Shown here one piece after another: positions 7,813 through 17,107 of a DNA stretch of 51,745 bases. How positions within the stretch are numbered: the first letter of the stretch is position 1; each line of letters opens with the position of its first letter. The notes under the pieces were generated by a model, which did not search any database, was not told the DNA's origin, and saw only the letters and a list, made by a program, of their open reading frames with translations. The translations under genes were made by a program, and so were the position numbers. Origin of the DNA: Pantoea latae (lineage in GTDB: Bacteria; Pseudomonadota; Gammaproteobacteria; Enterobacterales; Enterobacteriaceae); the NCBI RefSeq assembly GCF_002077695.1, contig NZ_MWUE01000046.1:1-51745 (forward strand). Reading direction: 5' to 3'.

Positions 7813-8537
7813 TTCAACGCCACCAGCGAGCCAAAGTTAAAGCACTGGAACCAGAGTTCCGCGTGAGAGAAGCCCGCCTGTTTCAGGCGCGCTTTGTGCG
7901 TCTCGACGCTGTCGGTCAGCATCACGTTTTCCAGCATGCTGCGCTTCTGGCTGATCTCCAGCTCGCTGTAGCCATTGGCGCGCTTGAAGTCGTGGTGCAT
8001 ATTGAACAGCAGCTCACCCACCTCAGCGTCCTCGAAGCTGAACTTCTCTGACAGCACCAGCGCGCCGCCGGGCTTCAGCCCTTGCCAGATCTTCTCCAGC
8101 AGTTGCAGACGCGCAGGGGGATCGAGAAACTGCAGCGTAAAGTTGAGCACCACCAGCGAGGCGTTTTCGATGGCGATATCGCGGATATCGGCCTCAATCA
8201 CGTTCACCGGCGTGTCGGCGCGAAAGGCGTCGATATGGCGACGGCAGCGCTCGACCATCGCCGGCGAATTATCCACGGCGATAATGGTGCAGCCTGGCGC
8301 CTTGATATTGCGGCGCACCGAGAGCGTGGCGGCGCCAAGGGAACAGCCCAGGTCGTATACCTGGCTGTCGGGCGTGACAAAGCGCTCGGCCAGCATGCCG
8401 ATCATCGAGATGATATTGGAGTAGCCGGGCACGGAGCGCTGAATCATATCGGGGAAGACTTCAGCCACGCGCTCGTCAAAGGTCCAGTCGCCCAGCTTAT
8501 CGATGGGGGCGGAAAATAGCGTATCGCGGTCAGACAT
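7809..8537 (-). CDS. cmoA: Carboxy-S-adenosyl-L-methionine synthase CmoA
   Basis: 242-residue SAM-binding protein that converts SAM and prephenate into carboxy-SAM, the donor used by CmoB. The N-terminus (DTLFSAPIDKLGDWTFDERVAEVFPDM) and motif I VYDLGCSLGAATLSV are typical, with FTLQFLDP and LSEKF further on. It is the gene directly upstream of cmoB in a leftward group with yecN and yecE. The 80-bp gap to yecN could hold its own promoter, but no convincing one was identified. Confidence 0.97.
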   Translation of the reverse strand: MSDRDTLFSAPIDKLGDWTFDERVAEVFPDMIQRSVPGYSNIISMIGMLAERFVTPDSQVYDLGCSLGAATLSVRRNIKAPGCTIIAVDNSPAMVERCRRHIDAFRADTPVNVIEADIRDIAIENASLVVLNFTLQFLDPPARLQLLEKIWQGLKPGGALVLSEKFSFEDAEVGELLFNMHHDFKRANGYSELEISQKRSMLENVMLTDSVETHKARLKQAGFSHAELWFQCFNFGSLVALK

Positions 8538-8617
8538 AGTAAATCCGGAAAGACGACGGAAAGGGCGCTATTCTGGCAGAAAGTGGGGCGGGCTGCACCC
8601 TTTACGCCCGCGGCGGG

Positions 8618-9013
8618 TCAATGCAGCGTCAGCACCAGCTCCCAGGGGAGGTAGATCAGATTAAACACAGCCATGCCGCACAGCGCGAACAGGGTCAGCA
8701 TCATGCCATATTTGCGCCCGGCGAGCACGCTGCGGCGCAGCCCCTGCGCATGCAGCACGCGGCTGGCGAAAAAGATCAGCGCGGTGAGGTGCACCATCCA
8801 GATATCGGCACCGTTCATCTCCATCATCACCAGCAGCAGCAGCGCCAGCGGGATGGTTTCCACCGCGTTGCCGTGAATGCGCATCGCCACGCGCAGATCG
8901 TGAAATCCGCCGTCGCCGAAGGCGACCCGATAGTGGCGGCGATAGCGCACCACGTCCAGCGCGAACTTCATCACCATCAACACACCCAGTACCACATATA
9001 ACGCGCTAACCAT
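8618..9013 (-). CDS. yecN: MAPEG family membrane protein YecN
   Basis: 131-residue integral membrane protein of the MAPEG superfamily, which also includes microsomal glutathione transferases. The family pattern is visible in RIHGNAVETIPLALLLLVMMEMNG, and there are four hydrophobic segments. The enzymatic role of bacterial YecN is not established. The gene starts 15 bp after the yecE stop and precedes cmoA, the same order as in E. coli (yecE-yecN-cmoA-cmoB). Confidence 0.93.
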   Translation of the reverse strand: MVSALYVVLGVLMVMKFALDVVRYRRHYRVAFGDGGFHDLRVAMRIHGNAVETIPLALLLLVMMEMNGADIWMVHLTALIFFASRVLHAQGLRRSVLAGRKYGMMLTLFALCGMAVFNLIYLPWELVLTLH

Positions 9014-9028
9014 GCTTTTCCTCGTTGA

Positions 9029-9850
9029 TCAGAACAGCGACTCCTGCTGCGGCCAGGCGGGCCCTTCGCCGATACCGGCGTCGATCGCCTGCAGCTGCGG
9101 CCACAGGCGTCGCACCAGCGGAAAGACCTGGCCCATGTCCGGTGTATGGATAAAGAACAGCGGATCGCTTTCCGTCTGCCATTGTGCCAGCTTTTCGCGC
9201 CAGACCTGAAAAAATCGCTCGCTCTCGTCTACGTCGTCGCTGCCGATAAAGCGCACCATCGGCCGCTCGCCGGTGCGCAGCGCGTGAGGCGGCACGCGCG
9301 GCTTTTGCTGACGCGCATGCAGGGCGGCGGGGCTCTGCGAGGTAGAGGCGTGCGCCGGTCGGCTGTCGAGGATCACCCGATTGACGCCGCGCGCCTGCAG
9401 ACCCTGATTCAGCGCGCGCTCCGCCTCGCCCTTGGCGAAAAAGGCGGGGTGGCGCACTTCGACGCCATAGCTGAAGCGGCGCGGCAGCCCGTCGAGAAAG
9501 CGCCAGAGATCGTCGAGCTGCGCCGGGGAAAAGGCGGCGGGCAGCTGTAGCCAGTACTGACCGATGCGATCCGCCAGCGGATCGAGCAGGCGCAAAAAGT
9601 CGTTTAGCAGATCGTCGGTATGGCGCAGCTCGGCCTGATGGCTGATGGTGTGCGGAAACTTAAAGCAGAAGCGGAACGCGTCATGGGTCATATCGCGCCA
9701 GCGCTGCACGGTGTCGGGCGCGGGCAGCGCATAAAGCGTGGTGTTGCCCTCCACGCAGTGGAACAGGCGGGCGTAATCGGCCAGGCTCTCAATGCCCCAG
9801 CGTTTCCAGTGCGAATGCTGCCACTGCGGCAGCCCAATGCGAAGCGTCAC
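9029..9850 (-). CDS. yecE: DUF72 family protein YecE
   Basis: 273-residue DUF72 protein with a TIM-barrel-like fold and unknown activity. Family motifs include IGLPQWQHSHW at the start, FHCVEGNTTLYALP, FRFCFKFPHTISH, RIGQYWLQLP and YGVEVRHPAFF. The start codon is GTG, with AGGAGA 9 nt upstream; no in-frame ATG gives a better N-terminus. It leads the leftward yecE-yecN-cmoA-cmoB group. The E. coli neighbour yecD is absent between yecE and aspS. Confidence 0.93.
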   Translation of the reverse strand: MTLRIGLPQWQHSHWKRWGIESLADYARLFHCVEGNTTLYALPAPDTVQRWRDMTHDAFRFCFKFPHTISHQAELRHTDDLLNDFLRLLDPLADRIGQYWLQLPAAFSPAQLDDLWRFLDGLPRRFSYGVEVRHPAFFAKGEAERALNQGLQARGVNRVILDSRPAHASTSQSPAALHARQQKPRVPPHALRTGERPMVRFIGSDDVDESERFFQVWREKLAQWQTESDPLFFIHTPDMGQVFPLVRRLWPQLQAIDAGIGEGPAWPQQESLF

Positions 9851-9947
9851 GGCGTCTCTTCTCCTTCTGGTTTGGCTCTACAGGGTAGCCTGGTTGCGCG
9901 ACGCAGGAAAAACCGGCGACGAAATACGCGCTTTGGCGCGGCTCTAC

Positions 9948-9976
9948 TTATCCTGCCTGGCTTTTTCCATTATAAT
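9948..9976 (+). promoter_or_regulatory. Predicted aspS promoter
   Basis: A perfect TATAAT (9971-9976) is preceded at 17 bp by the weak hexamer TTATCC (9948-9953) and followed by a GC-rich discriminator (GACCGCC). GC-rich discriminators are typical of promoters for translation genes under stringent control. The expected start point is near 9983, leaving a leader of about 78 nt before aspS. Confidence 0.55.
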
Positions 9977-9991
9977 GACCGCCTTTTTTGC

Positions 9992-10028
9992 GGCAGCATC
10001 TCAAATGGTTACGCGGCCTGATGCTGCC
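9992..10028 (+). other. Leader hairpin upstream of aspS
   Basis: GGCAGCATC (9992-10000) and GATGCTGCC (10020-10028) form a perfect 9-bp stem around a 19-nt loop, inside the predicted aspS leader and 33 nt before its start codon. No T run follows, so it is not an intrinsic terminator. A protein- or tRNA-responsive role is possible but unproven. Confidence 0.45.
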
Positions 10029-10060
10029 AGGCAGCAGCGGCGAAGTTAAAAGGATACGTT

Positions 10061-11841
<1,781 letters not shown>

Positions 11842-11842
<1 letters not shown>

Positions 11843-12270
11843 TGTATAAGCACCCGGTCTCGGTTCTGGTGGTGATTTTCGCGCAGGATACCGGTCGGGT
11901 GTTAATGCTGCAGCGACGCGACGACAGCAGCTTCTGGCAGTCGGTCACCGGCAGTCTGGAAGCGGGCGAAACCCCGCTGCAGGCGGCGCGACGCGAAGTG
12001 CTGGAAGAGCTGGCCATCGACGTCGCGGCTGAAAAGCTGGCGCTGGACGACTGCCACAAAGAGATCGAGTTCGAAATCTTTGCGCACTATCGCCATCGCT
12101 ACGCGCCGGGCGTGACGCACAACCGCGAACACTGGTTTCGGCTGGCGCTGCCGGCCGAACGTCAGCCGACGCTCAGCGAGCACCTCGACGCACGCTGGCT
12201 CGAACCCGCCGCTGCCGCCGCCCTGACTAAGTCCTGGAGCAATCGCCAGGCAATTGAAGAATTTATTTAG
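11842..12270 (+). CDS. nudB: Dihydroneopterin triphosphate diphosphatase NudB
   Basis: 142-residue Nudix hydrolase that removes pyrophosphate from dihydroneopterin triphosphate, an early step of folate synthesis. The Nudix box is present as GSLEAGETPLQAARREVLEE, with alanine replacing the usual glycine in the final ExGU part. The N-terminus YKHPVSVLVVIFAQDTG and the later HNREHWFRLALP are typical of NudB. The start overlaps the aspS stop by one base. Confidence 0.95.
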
Positions 12271-12369
12271 CTGCCCGCCGTAGTTTTGCTGGCAGCCTGG
12301 ACTAAAGAAAATGGGTGCGTTCCCACAGAACTGCACCGCAGAACTCAAACAGTCAGGCGTTATCGGCGC

Positions 12370-12480
12370 CGCGAGGTTGTTCATCGCCAGCGCGCAGCAA
12401 CCGGAGCGTACTTATGTACGTGAGGAATGCGAGCACTGCCGGGGAACAAGATCGCAAGCAAGATAGCCTGTACGATGCCT
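12370..12480 (+). repeat. ERIC-like palindromic element upstream of yebC
   Basis: The core CCGGAGCGTACTTATGTACG (12401-12420) with CGTAC/GTACG around TTAT, then GTGAGGAATGCGAGC, resembles the centre of enterobacterial ERIC elements (GGAGCTTACATAAGTAAGTGACTGGGGTGAGCG-like). The right part (ACAAGATCGCAAGCAAGATAG) also recalls the ERIC right arm. The left arm is not convincingly matched. It fills most of the 229-bp nudB-yebC gap and would be transcribed into the yebC leader. The limits are approximate, and the family call is from memory of the consensus. Confidence 0.4.
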
Positions 12481-12499
12481 AAACTGGAGAAAAGATCGA

Positions 12500-13243
12500 A
12501 TGGCTGGTCATAGTAAGTGGGCGAACACCAAGCACCGCAAGGCGGCGCAGGACGCTAAACGCGGTAAAATCTTCACCAAAATCATTCGCGAACTGGTCAC
12601 CGCCGCTAAACTCGGCGGCGGCGACGCCGCGTCCAACCCGCGTCTGCGCGCCGCCATGGACAAAGCGCTGTCCAACAACATGACGCGCGACACCATGAAC
12701 CGCGCTATCGCCCGCGGCGTGGGCGGCGAAGATGACTCTAACATGGAAACCATCATCTACGAAGGCTACGGCCCCGGCGGCTCTGCCGTGATGGTGGAGT
12801 GTCTGAGCGACAACCGCAACCGCACCGTTGGCGAAGTGCGCCACGCCTTCACCAAAACCGGCGGCAACCTCGGCACCGACGGCTCGGTCTCCTACCTGTT
12901 CAGCAAGAAGGGTGTGATCTCCTTCGCGCCGGGCCAGGATGAAGACAGCGTGATGGAAGCGGCGCTGGAAGCGGGCGCGGAAGATGTGGTGAGCTACGAT
13001 GACGGCGCGATTGACGTCTTTACCGCGTGGGAAGAGCTGGGCGCGGTGCGTGATGCGCTGGAAGCCGCCGGCCTGAAAGCGGACACCGCTGAGGTCTCGA
13101 TGATCCCGTCGACCAAAGCGGAAATGGATGCCGAAACCGCGCCGAAGCTGCTGCGCCTGATCGACATGCTGGAAGACTGCGACGACGTGCAGGAAGTCTA
13201 CCATAACGGCGAGATCTCCGACGAGGTCGCGGAAACGCTGTAA
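12500..13243 (+). CDS. yebC: YebC/PmpR family DNA-binding protein
   Basis: 247-residue YebC protein, family TACO1. The start AGHSKWANTKHRKAAQDAKRGK is diagnostic. Members have been described as transcriptional regulators and, more recently, as factors that help ribosomes through difficult sequences; which applies here is not visible. The protein has the usual three-domain length. GGAGAAAAGATCGA precedes the ATG. The TAA stop overlaps the ruvC ATG by one base, as in many enterobacteria. Confidence 0.97.
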   Translation: MAGHSKWANTKHRKAAQDAKRGKIFTKIIRELVTAAKLGGGDAASNPRLRAAMDKALSNNMTRDTMNRAIARGVGGEDDSNMETIIYEGYGPGGSAVMVECLSDNRNRTVGEVRHAFTKTGGNLGTDGSVSYLFSKKGVISFAPGQDEDSVMEAALEAGAEDVVSYDDGAIDVFTAWEELGAVRDALEAAGLKADTAEVSMIPSTKAEMDAETAPKLLRLIDMLEDCDDVQEVYHNGEISDEVAETL

Positions 13244-13770
13244 TGGCGATCATTCTGGGTATCGATCCCGGCTCGCGCGTCACCGGCTACGGCGTGATTC
13301 GGCAGACCGGCCGCCAGCTCACCTATCTGGGCAGCGGCTGTATCCGCACCAATACCACGGAACTGCCGGCGCGCCTGAAGCTGATCTATGCGGGCGTCAC
13401 CGAGATCATCACCCAGTTCTCGCCGGACTACTTCGCCATCGAGCAGGTCTTTATGGCGAAGAACCCCGACTCGGCGCTGAAGCTGGGGCAGGCGCGCGGC
13501 GCGGCGATCGTCGCGGCGGTTAATCTGGAGCTGCCGGTGTTTGAGTACGCCGCGCGTCAGGTGAAGCAGACCGTGACCGGCACCGGCGGGGCGGAGAAGA
13601 GCCAGGTGCAGCACATGGTGCGCACGCTGCTTAAGCTGCCCGCTAATCCGCAGGCGGACGCCGCCGATGCGCTGGCGATCGCCATTACGCACTGCCACGT
13701 CAGTCAGAACGCGGCGCGCGTCAGCGACAGCAAACTGCTGCTGACGCGTGGGCGTTTGCGTTCAGGCTAG
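13243..13770 (+). CDS. ruvC: Holliday junction endonuclease RuvC
   Basis: 175-residue resolvase that cuts four-way junctions after RuvAB branch migration. The four acidic catalytic residues are present: Asp in LGIDPGSR, Glu in FAIEQVF, and two Asp in ADAADALAIAITHCH. The basic YAARQVKQTVTGTGGAEKSQV segment contacts DNA. It is coupled to yebC by a one-base overlap and followed by a stem-loop that doubles as the ruvA LexA site. Confidence 0.98.
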   Translation: MAIILGIDPGSRVTGYGVIRQTGRQLTYLGSGCIRTNTTELPARLKLIYAGVTEIITQFSPDYFAIEQVFMAKNPDSALKLGQARGAAIVAAVNLELPVFEYAARQVKQTVTGTGGAEKSQVQHMVRTLLKLPANPQADAADALAIAITHCHVSQNAARVSDSKLLLTRGRLRSG

Positions 13771-13793
13771 GCGGTTGCGCCGCGTTGCGTTTC

Positions 13794-13820
13794 AGGCTGG
13801 ATATTCATCCAGCCTTTTTT
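13794..13820 (+). promoter_or_regulatory. LexA box of ruvAB, also a terminator hairpin for ruvC
   Basis: CTGGATATTCATCCAG (13797-13812) fits the LexA consensus CTG-N10-CAG and is nearly the known E. coli ruvA operator. The same bases form a 9-bp stem AGGCTGGAT/ATCCAGCCT (13794-13802, 13807-13815) followed by six T, a textbook terminator for yebC-ruvC. TATAAA at 13825-13830 is a plausible -10 for ruvA. One sequence thus separates the two units and gives ruvAB SOS control. Confidence 0.85.
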
Positions 13821-13864
13821 ATGTTATAAATCCCGCCACATTCGTTGATTAAGGAAGCGTTCAG

Positions 13865-14479
13865 GTGATAGGTCGTTTACGGGGCAATATTCTGGAAAAG
13901 CAGCCGCCGCTGGTGCTGATCGAAGCGCACGGCGTGGGTTATGAAGTGCATATGCCGATGACCTGTTTTTATGAGCTGCCTGAACTCAACCATGAAGCGG
14001 TGATCTTTACCCACTTTGTGGTGCGTGAAGACGCGCAGCTGCTGTTCGGCTTCAACAACAAGCAAGAGCGCGCGCTGTTTCGCGAGCTGATCAAAACCAA
14101 CGGCGTCGGCCCCAAGCTGGCGCTGGCGATCCTCTCCGGCATGTCGGCGCAGCAGTTCGTGACGGCGGTGGAGAAAGAGGAGATTGCCGCGCTGATCAAA
14201 CTGCCCGGCGTCGGCAAGAAAACTGCCGAGCGTCTGGTGGTGGAGATGAAAGATCGCTTTAAAGGGCTGCATGGCGACCTCTTTTCCGGCGAATCCGCCT
14301 TTACGCTGGCCGCGCCGCACGCCGAGCCGGAAAGCAACGACGCCGAGGCGGAAGCGGTTGCGGCGCTGGTGTCGCTGGGTTATAAACCGCAGGAAGCCAG
14401 TCGTATGATCAGCAAAGTCGCCCGACCTGACGCGGACTGCGAGACCCTGATCCGTGAAGCGCTGCGCGCCGCCATTTGA
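13865..14479 (+). CDS. ruvA: Holliday junction branch migration protein RuvA
   Basis: 204-residue protein that binds four-way junctions as tetramers and loads RuvB. The start is GTG with AAGGA about 10 nt upstream, giving the invariant N-terminus MIGRLRGNI. The OB fold is followed by paired helix-hairpin-helix motifs (TNGVGPKLALAILS and LPGVGKKTAERLVVEM). After an acidic linker comes the C-terminal RuvB-binding domain (EAVAALVSLGYKPQEA). It is followed by ruvB 8 bp downstream. Confidence 0.98.
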   Translation: MIGRLRGNILEKQPPLVLIEAHGVGYEVHMPMTCFYELPELNHEAVIFTHFVVREDAQLLFGFNNKQERALFRELIKTNGVGPKLALAILSGMSAQQFVTAVEKEEIAALIKLPGVGKKTAERLVVEMKDRFKGLHGDLFSGESAFTLAAPHAEPESNDAEAEAVAALVSLGYKPQEASRMISKVARPDADCETLIREALRAAI

Positions 14480-14487
14480 GGTAAGTC

Positions 14488-15492
14488 ATGATTGAAGCCG
14501 ACCGTCTGGTCTCCTCCGCCAGCTATAACGAAGAAGAGAATCTCGACCGCGCTATTCGCCCTAAGCTGCTGGCGGAATATGTCGGTCAGCCGCAGGTGCG
14601 CGAGCAGATGGAAATTTTCATCAAAGCGGCAAAACTGCGCGGCGATGCGCTGGATCACCTGCTGATTTTCGGGCCGCCGGGGCTGGGAAAAACCACGCTG
14701 GCCAATATCGTCGCCAACGAAATGGGCGTCAACTTACGCACCACCTCCGGCCCGGTGCTGGAGAAGGCGGGCGATCTGGCGGCGATGCTGACCAACCTCG
14801 AGCCGCACGACGTGCTGTTTATCGATGAGATCCACCGCCTTTCGCCGGTGGTGGAAGAGGTGCTCTATCCGGCGATGGAAGATTATCAGCTGGATATTAT
14901 GATCGGCGAAGGCCCGGCCGCGCGCTCGATCAAGCTCGATCTGCCGCCGTTTACCCTGATCGGCGCCACCACGCGCGCCGGTTCGCTCACCTCGCCGCTG
15001 CGCGACCGCTTCGGCATCGTGCAGCGCCTTGAGTTCTACAACGTGCCGGATCTGCAGCATATCGTCAGCCGCAGCGCCGCCTGCCTCGGCCTGCCGCTCA
15101 GCGACGAAGGCGCGCGGGAAGTGGCGCAGCGCTCGCGCGGCACGCCGCGTATCGCCAACCGCCTGCTGCGCCGCGTGCGCGACTTCGCAGAGGTGCGTGC
15201 CAACGGTGAGATGAGCGGCAACGTTGCCGCCAGCGCGCTCGATATGCTGAATGTCGACAGCGAAGGGTTCGACTATATGGATCGTAAGTTGCTGCTGGCG
15301 ATTATCGACAAGTTCACCGGCGGGCCGGTGGGGCTGGATAACCTGGCTGCGGCTATCGGCGAAGAGCGGGAAACCATTGAAGATGTGATTGAGCCCTTCC
15401 TGATCCAGCAGGGCTTTATTCAGCGCACGCCGCGCGGCCGTATGGCCACGCAGCATGCTTATCGCCACTTCGGCCTGGCGCGCGACGAGTAA
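14488..15492 (+). CDS. ruvB: Holliday junction DNA helicase RuvB
   Basis: 334-residue AAA+ motor that drives branch migration. Walker A is GPPGLGKTT, Walker B is LFIDEIHRL, sensor 1 lies in LIGATTRAG and the arginine finger region in LTSPLRDRFGI. The C-terminal winged helix ends RGRMATQHAYRHFGL. It is cotranscribed with ruvA. The TAA stop directly abuts the znuB stop on the other strand with no spacer. Confidence 0.98.
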   Translation: MIEADRLVSSASYNEEENLDRAIRPKLLAEYVGQPQVREQMEIFIKAAKLRGDALDHLLIFGPPGLGKTTLANIVANEMGVNLRTTSGPVLEKAGDLAAMLTNLEPHDVLFIDEIHRLSPVVEEVLYPAMEDYQLDIMIGEGPAARSIKLDLPPFTLIGATTRAGSLTSPLRDRFGIVQRLEFYNVPDLQHIVSRSAACLGLPLSDEGAREVAQRSRGTPRIANRLLRRVRDFAEVRANGEMSGNVAASALDMLNVDSEGFDYMDRKLLLAIIDKFTGGPVGLDNLAAAIGEERETIEDVIEPFLIQQGFIQRTPRGRMATQHAYRHFGLARDE

Positions 15493-16278
15493 TCAGACGG
15501 CGGGCTTGCGCGCCATGCTGAGGATAAACAGCAGCGCGGCGCACAGCACCACCGACGGCCCGGCAGGCGTGTCGTAGAAGGCAGAGAAGGTGAGGCCGCC
15601 GGAGACGGCGAGAATGCCGACCACCACCGCCAGACCCGCCATCTGCTCCGGCGAACGCGAAAAGCGGCGCGCCGTGGCGGCGGGGATAATTAGCAGCGAG
15701 GTGATGATCAGCGCGCCAACAAACTTCATCGCCACGCCGATGGTCAGCGCGGTCACCAGCATCAAAATCAGGCGGGTACGCTGAATATTGACCCCGTCGA
15801 CCTGCGCCAGCTCCGGGCTAATGGTCATCGACAGCAGCGCGCGCCACTGCCACGCCATCACCGCCAGCACCACGATCACCCCCGCGCCCATCACCCAGAG
15901 ATCCTCCGGCGTCACCGCCAGCAGATCGCCGAACAGGTAGGCCATCAGGTCGACGCGCACGTTCGACATCAGGCTCACCACCACCAGCCCAAGCGACAGC
16001 GCGCTGTGCGCCATAATGCCGAGCAGCGTATCGATCGCCAGATGCGGCCGGCGCTCGAGGAACACCAGCCCCAGCGCCAGACAGACGGTCACCAGGATCA
16101 CGGCGTAGTAAGGATTGACGTTAAGCAGCAGGCCGAAGGCGACGCCCAGCAGTGAGGCGTGCGCCAGGGTGTCGCCGAAATAGGACATTTTGCGCCACAC
16201 CACGAAGGAACCCAGCGGACCGGCCGCCAGCGCCAGCATCACGCCGCCCAGCCAGCCCGGTAAAAGCAACTCAATCAT
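15493..16278 (-). CDS. znuB: Zinc ABC transporter permease ZnuB
   Basis: 261-residue inner-membrane permease of the ABC-3 family, with about eight hydrophobic segments. Motifs include LPGWLGGVMLALAAGPLGSFVVWRKMSYFGDTLAHASLLGVA at the start and FVGALIITSLLIIPAATA, typical of ZnuB. Its start overlaps the znuC stop by 4 bp, so the two are translated together. With ZnuC and the binding protein ZnuA it imports Zn2+ under zinc limitation. Confidence 0.97.
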   Translation of the reverse strand: MIELLLPGWLGGVMLALAAGPLGSFVVWRKMSYFGDTLAHASLLGVAFGLLLNVNPYYAVILVTVCLALGLVFLERRPHLAIDTLLGIMAHSALSLGLVVVSLMSNVRVDLMAYLFGDLLAVTPEDLWVMGAGVIVVLAVMAWQWRALLSMTISPELAQVDGVNIQRTRLILMLVTALTIGVAMKFVGALIITSLLIIPAATARRFSRSPEQMAGLAVVVGILAVSGGLTFSAFYDTPAGPSVVLCAALLFILSMARKPAV

Positions 16279-17030
16279 GATGGACCCTGTCCTCTGCGTA
16301 AAACGATACGTCCCTGAAGGTCGTGACGATGATTATGGTTATGGCGGTAGATCGCCAGCTGCTGCGCGCCGCGCGGGCCGAACATGGCGATAAATTCCGG
16401 GTGCTGCGACACCGCTTCCGGCGTGCCGGAGCAGCAGATATGGTGGTTGAGGCAGAGCACCTCATCGGTTTTCGCCATCACCAGATGCAGATCGTGAGAG
16501 ACCATCAGCACCGCGCAGTTAAGCTCGTGGCGCAGCTGGTCGATGAGATCGTACAGCGCCACCTGGCCGTTGACGTCGACGCCCTGCGTCGGTTCGTCCA
16601 GCACCAGCAGCTGCGGCTGATTGAGCAGGGCGCGTGCCAGCAGCACGCGCTGGGTTTCGCCGCCCGAAAGCTTTTGCAGCGGGGCGTTGAGCAGGTGACC
16701 CGCCTGCACGCGCTTCAGCGCCGGCAGCACGTCGGCGCGCTTCGCGCCGCGCGTCAGCAGCATAAAGCGCTCGACGCTGACCGGCAGCGTGGGGTCGATA
16801 TGCAGTTTTTGCGGCACGTAGCCGATGCGCAGCCCGGCGTCGCGCTGCACCTGACCCGAGGTCGGCGCCAGCAGGCCCAGTACCACGCGCACCAGCGTGG
16901 ATTTCCCGGCGCCGTTAGGGCCGAGCAGCGTAAGAATGCGTCCTGGCGTCAGCGTCAGGCTAATGCCGGAGAGGACAGGACGCCGTGCGAACTGCACGGA
17001 AATGTTTTCAAGCGTGACGAGTGAGGTCAT
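16275..17030 (-). CDS. znuC: Zinc ABC transporter ATP-binding protein ZnuC
   Basis: 251-residue ATPase of the zinc importer. Walker A is GPNGAGKST, the ABC signature LSGGETQRV and Walker B LLVLDEPTQGVD. The start at 17030 gives MTSLVTLENISV, matching the E. coli protein in sequence and length; an upstream in-frame ATG would add six residues inside the operator region. The histidine-rich tail (IYRHNHNHRHD) is common in ZnuC. The gene diverges from znuA across a Zur box. Confidence 0.97.
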   Translation of the reverse strand: MTSLVTLENISVQFARRPVLSGISLTLTPGRILTLLGPNGAGKSTLVRVVLGLLAPTSGQVQRDAGLRIGYVPQKLHIDPTLPVSVERFMLLTRGAKRADVLPALKRVQAGHLLNAPLQKLSGGETQRVLLARALLNQPQLLVLDEPTQGVDVNGQVALYDLIDQLRHELNCAVLMVSHDLHLVMAKTDEVLCLNHHICCSGTPEAVSQHPEFIAMFGPRGAQQLAIYRHNHNHRHDLQGRIVLRRGQGPS

Positions 17031-17056
17031 GTTATTTACAGGTTGCACAGAATTTC

Positions 17057-17077
17057 GAATGTTATAATATCACATCC
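17057..17077. promoter_or_regulatory. Zur operator between znuCB and znuA
   Basis: GAATGTTATAATATCACATC (from 17057) is a close match to the E. coli znu Zur box, centred on TTATAATATCAC. It lies in the 77-bp divergent gap, and its TATAAT core can serve as a -10 element. Zinc-loaded Zur binding here would silence both znuCB and znuA. Confidence 0.88.
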
Positions 17078-17107
17078 CATCCCCAGGTCACGATGGAATG
17101 ACGCATT

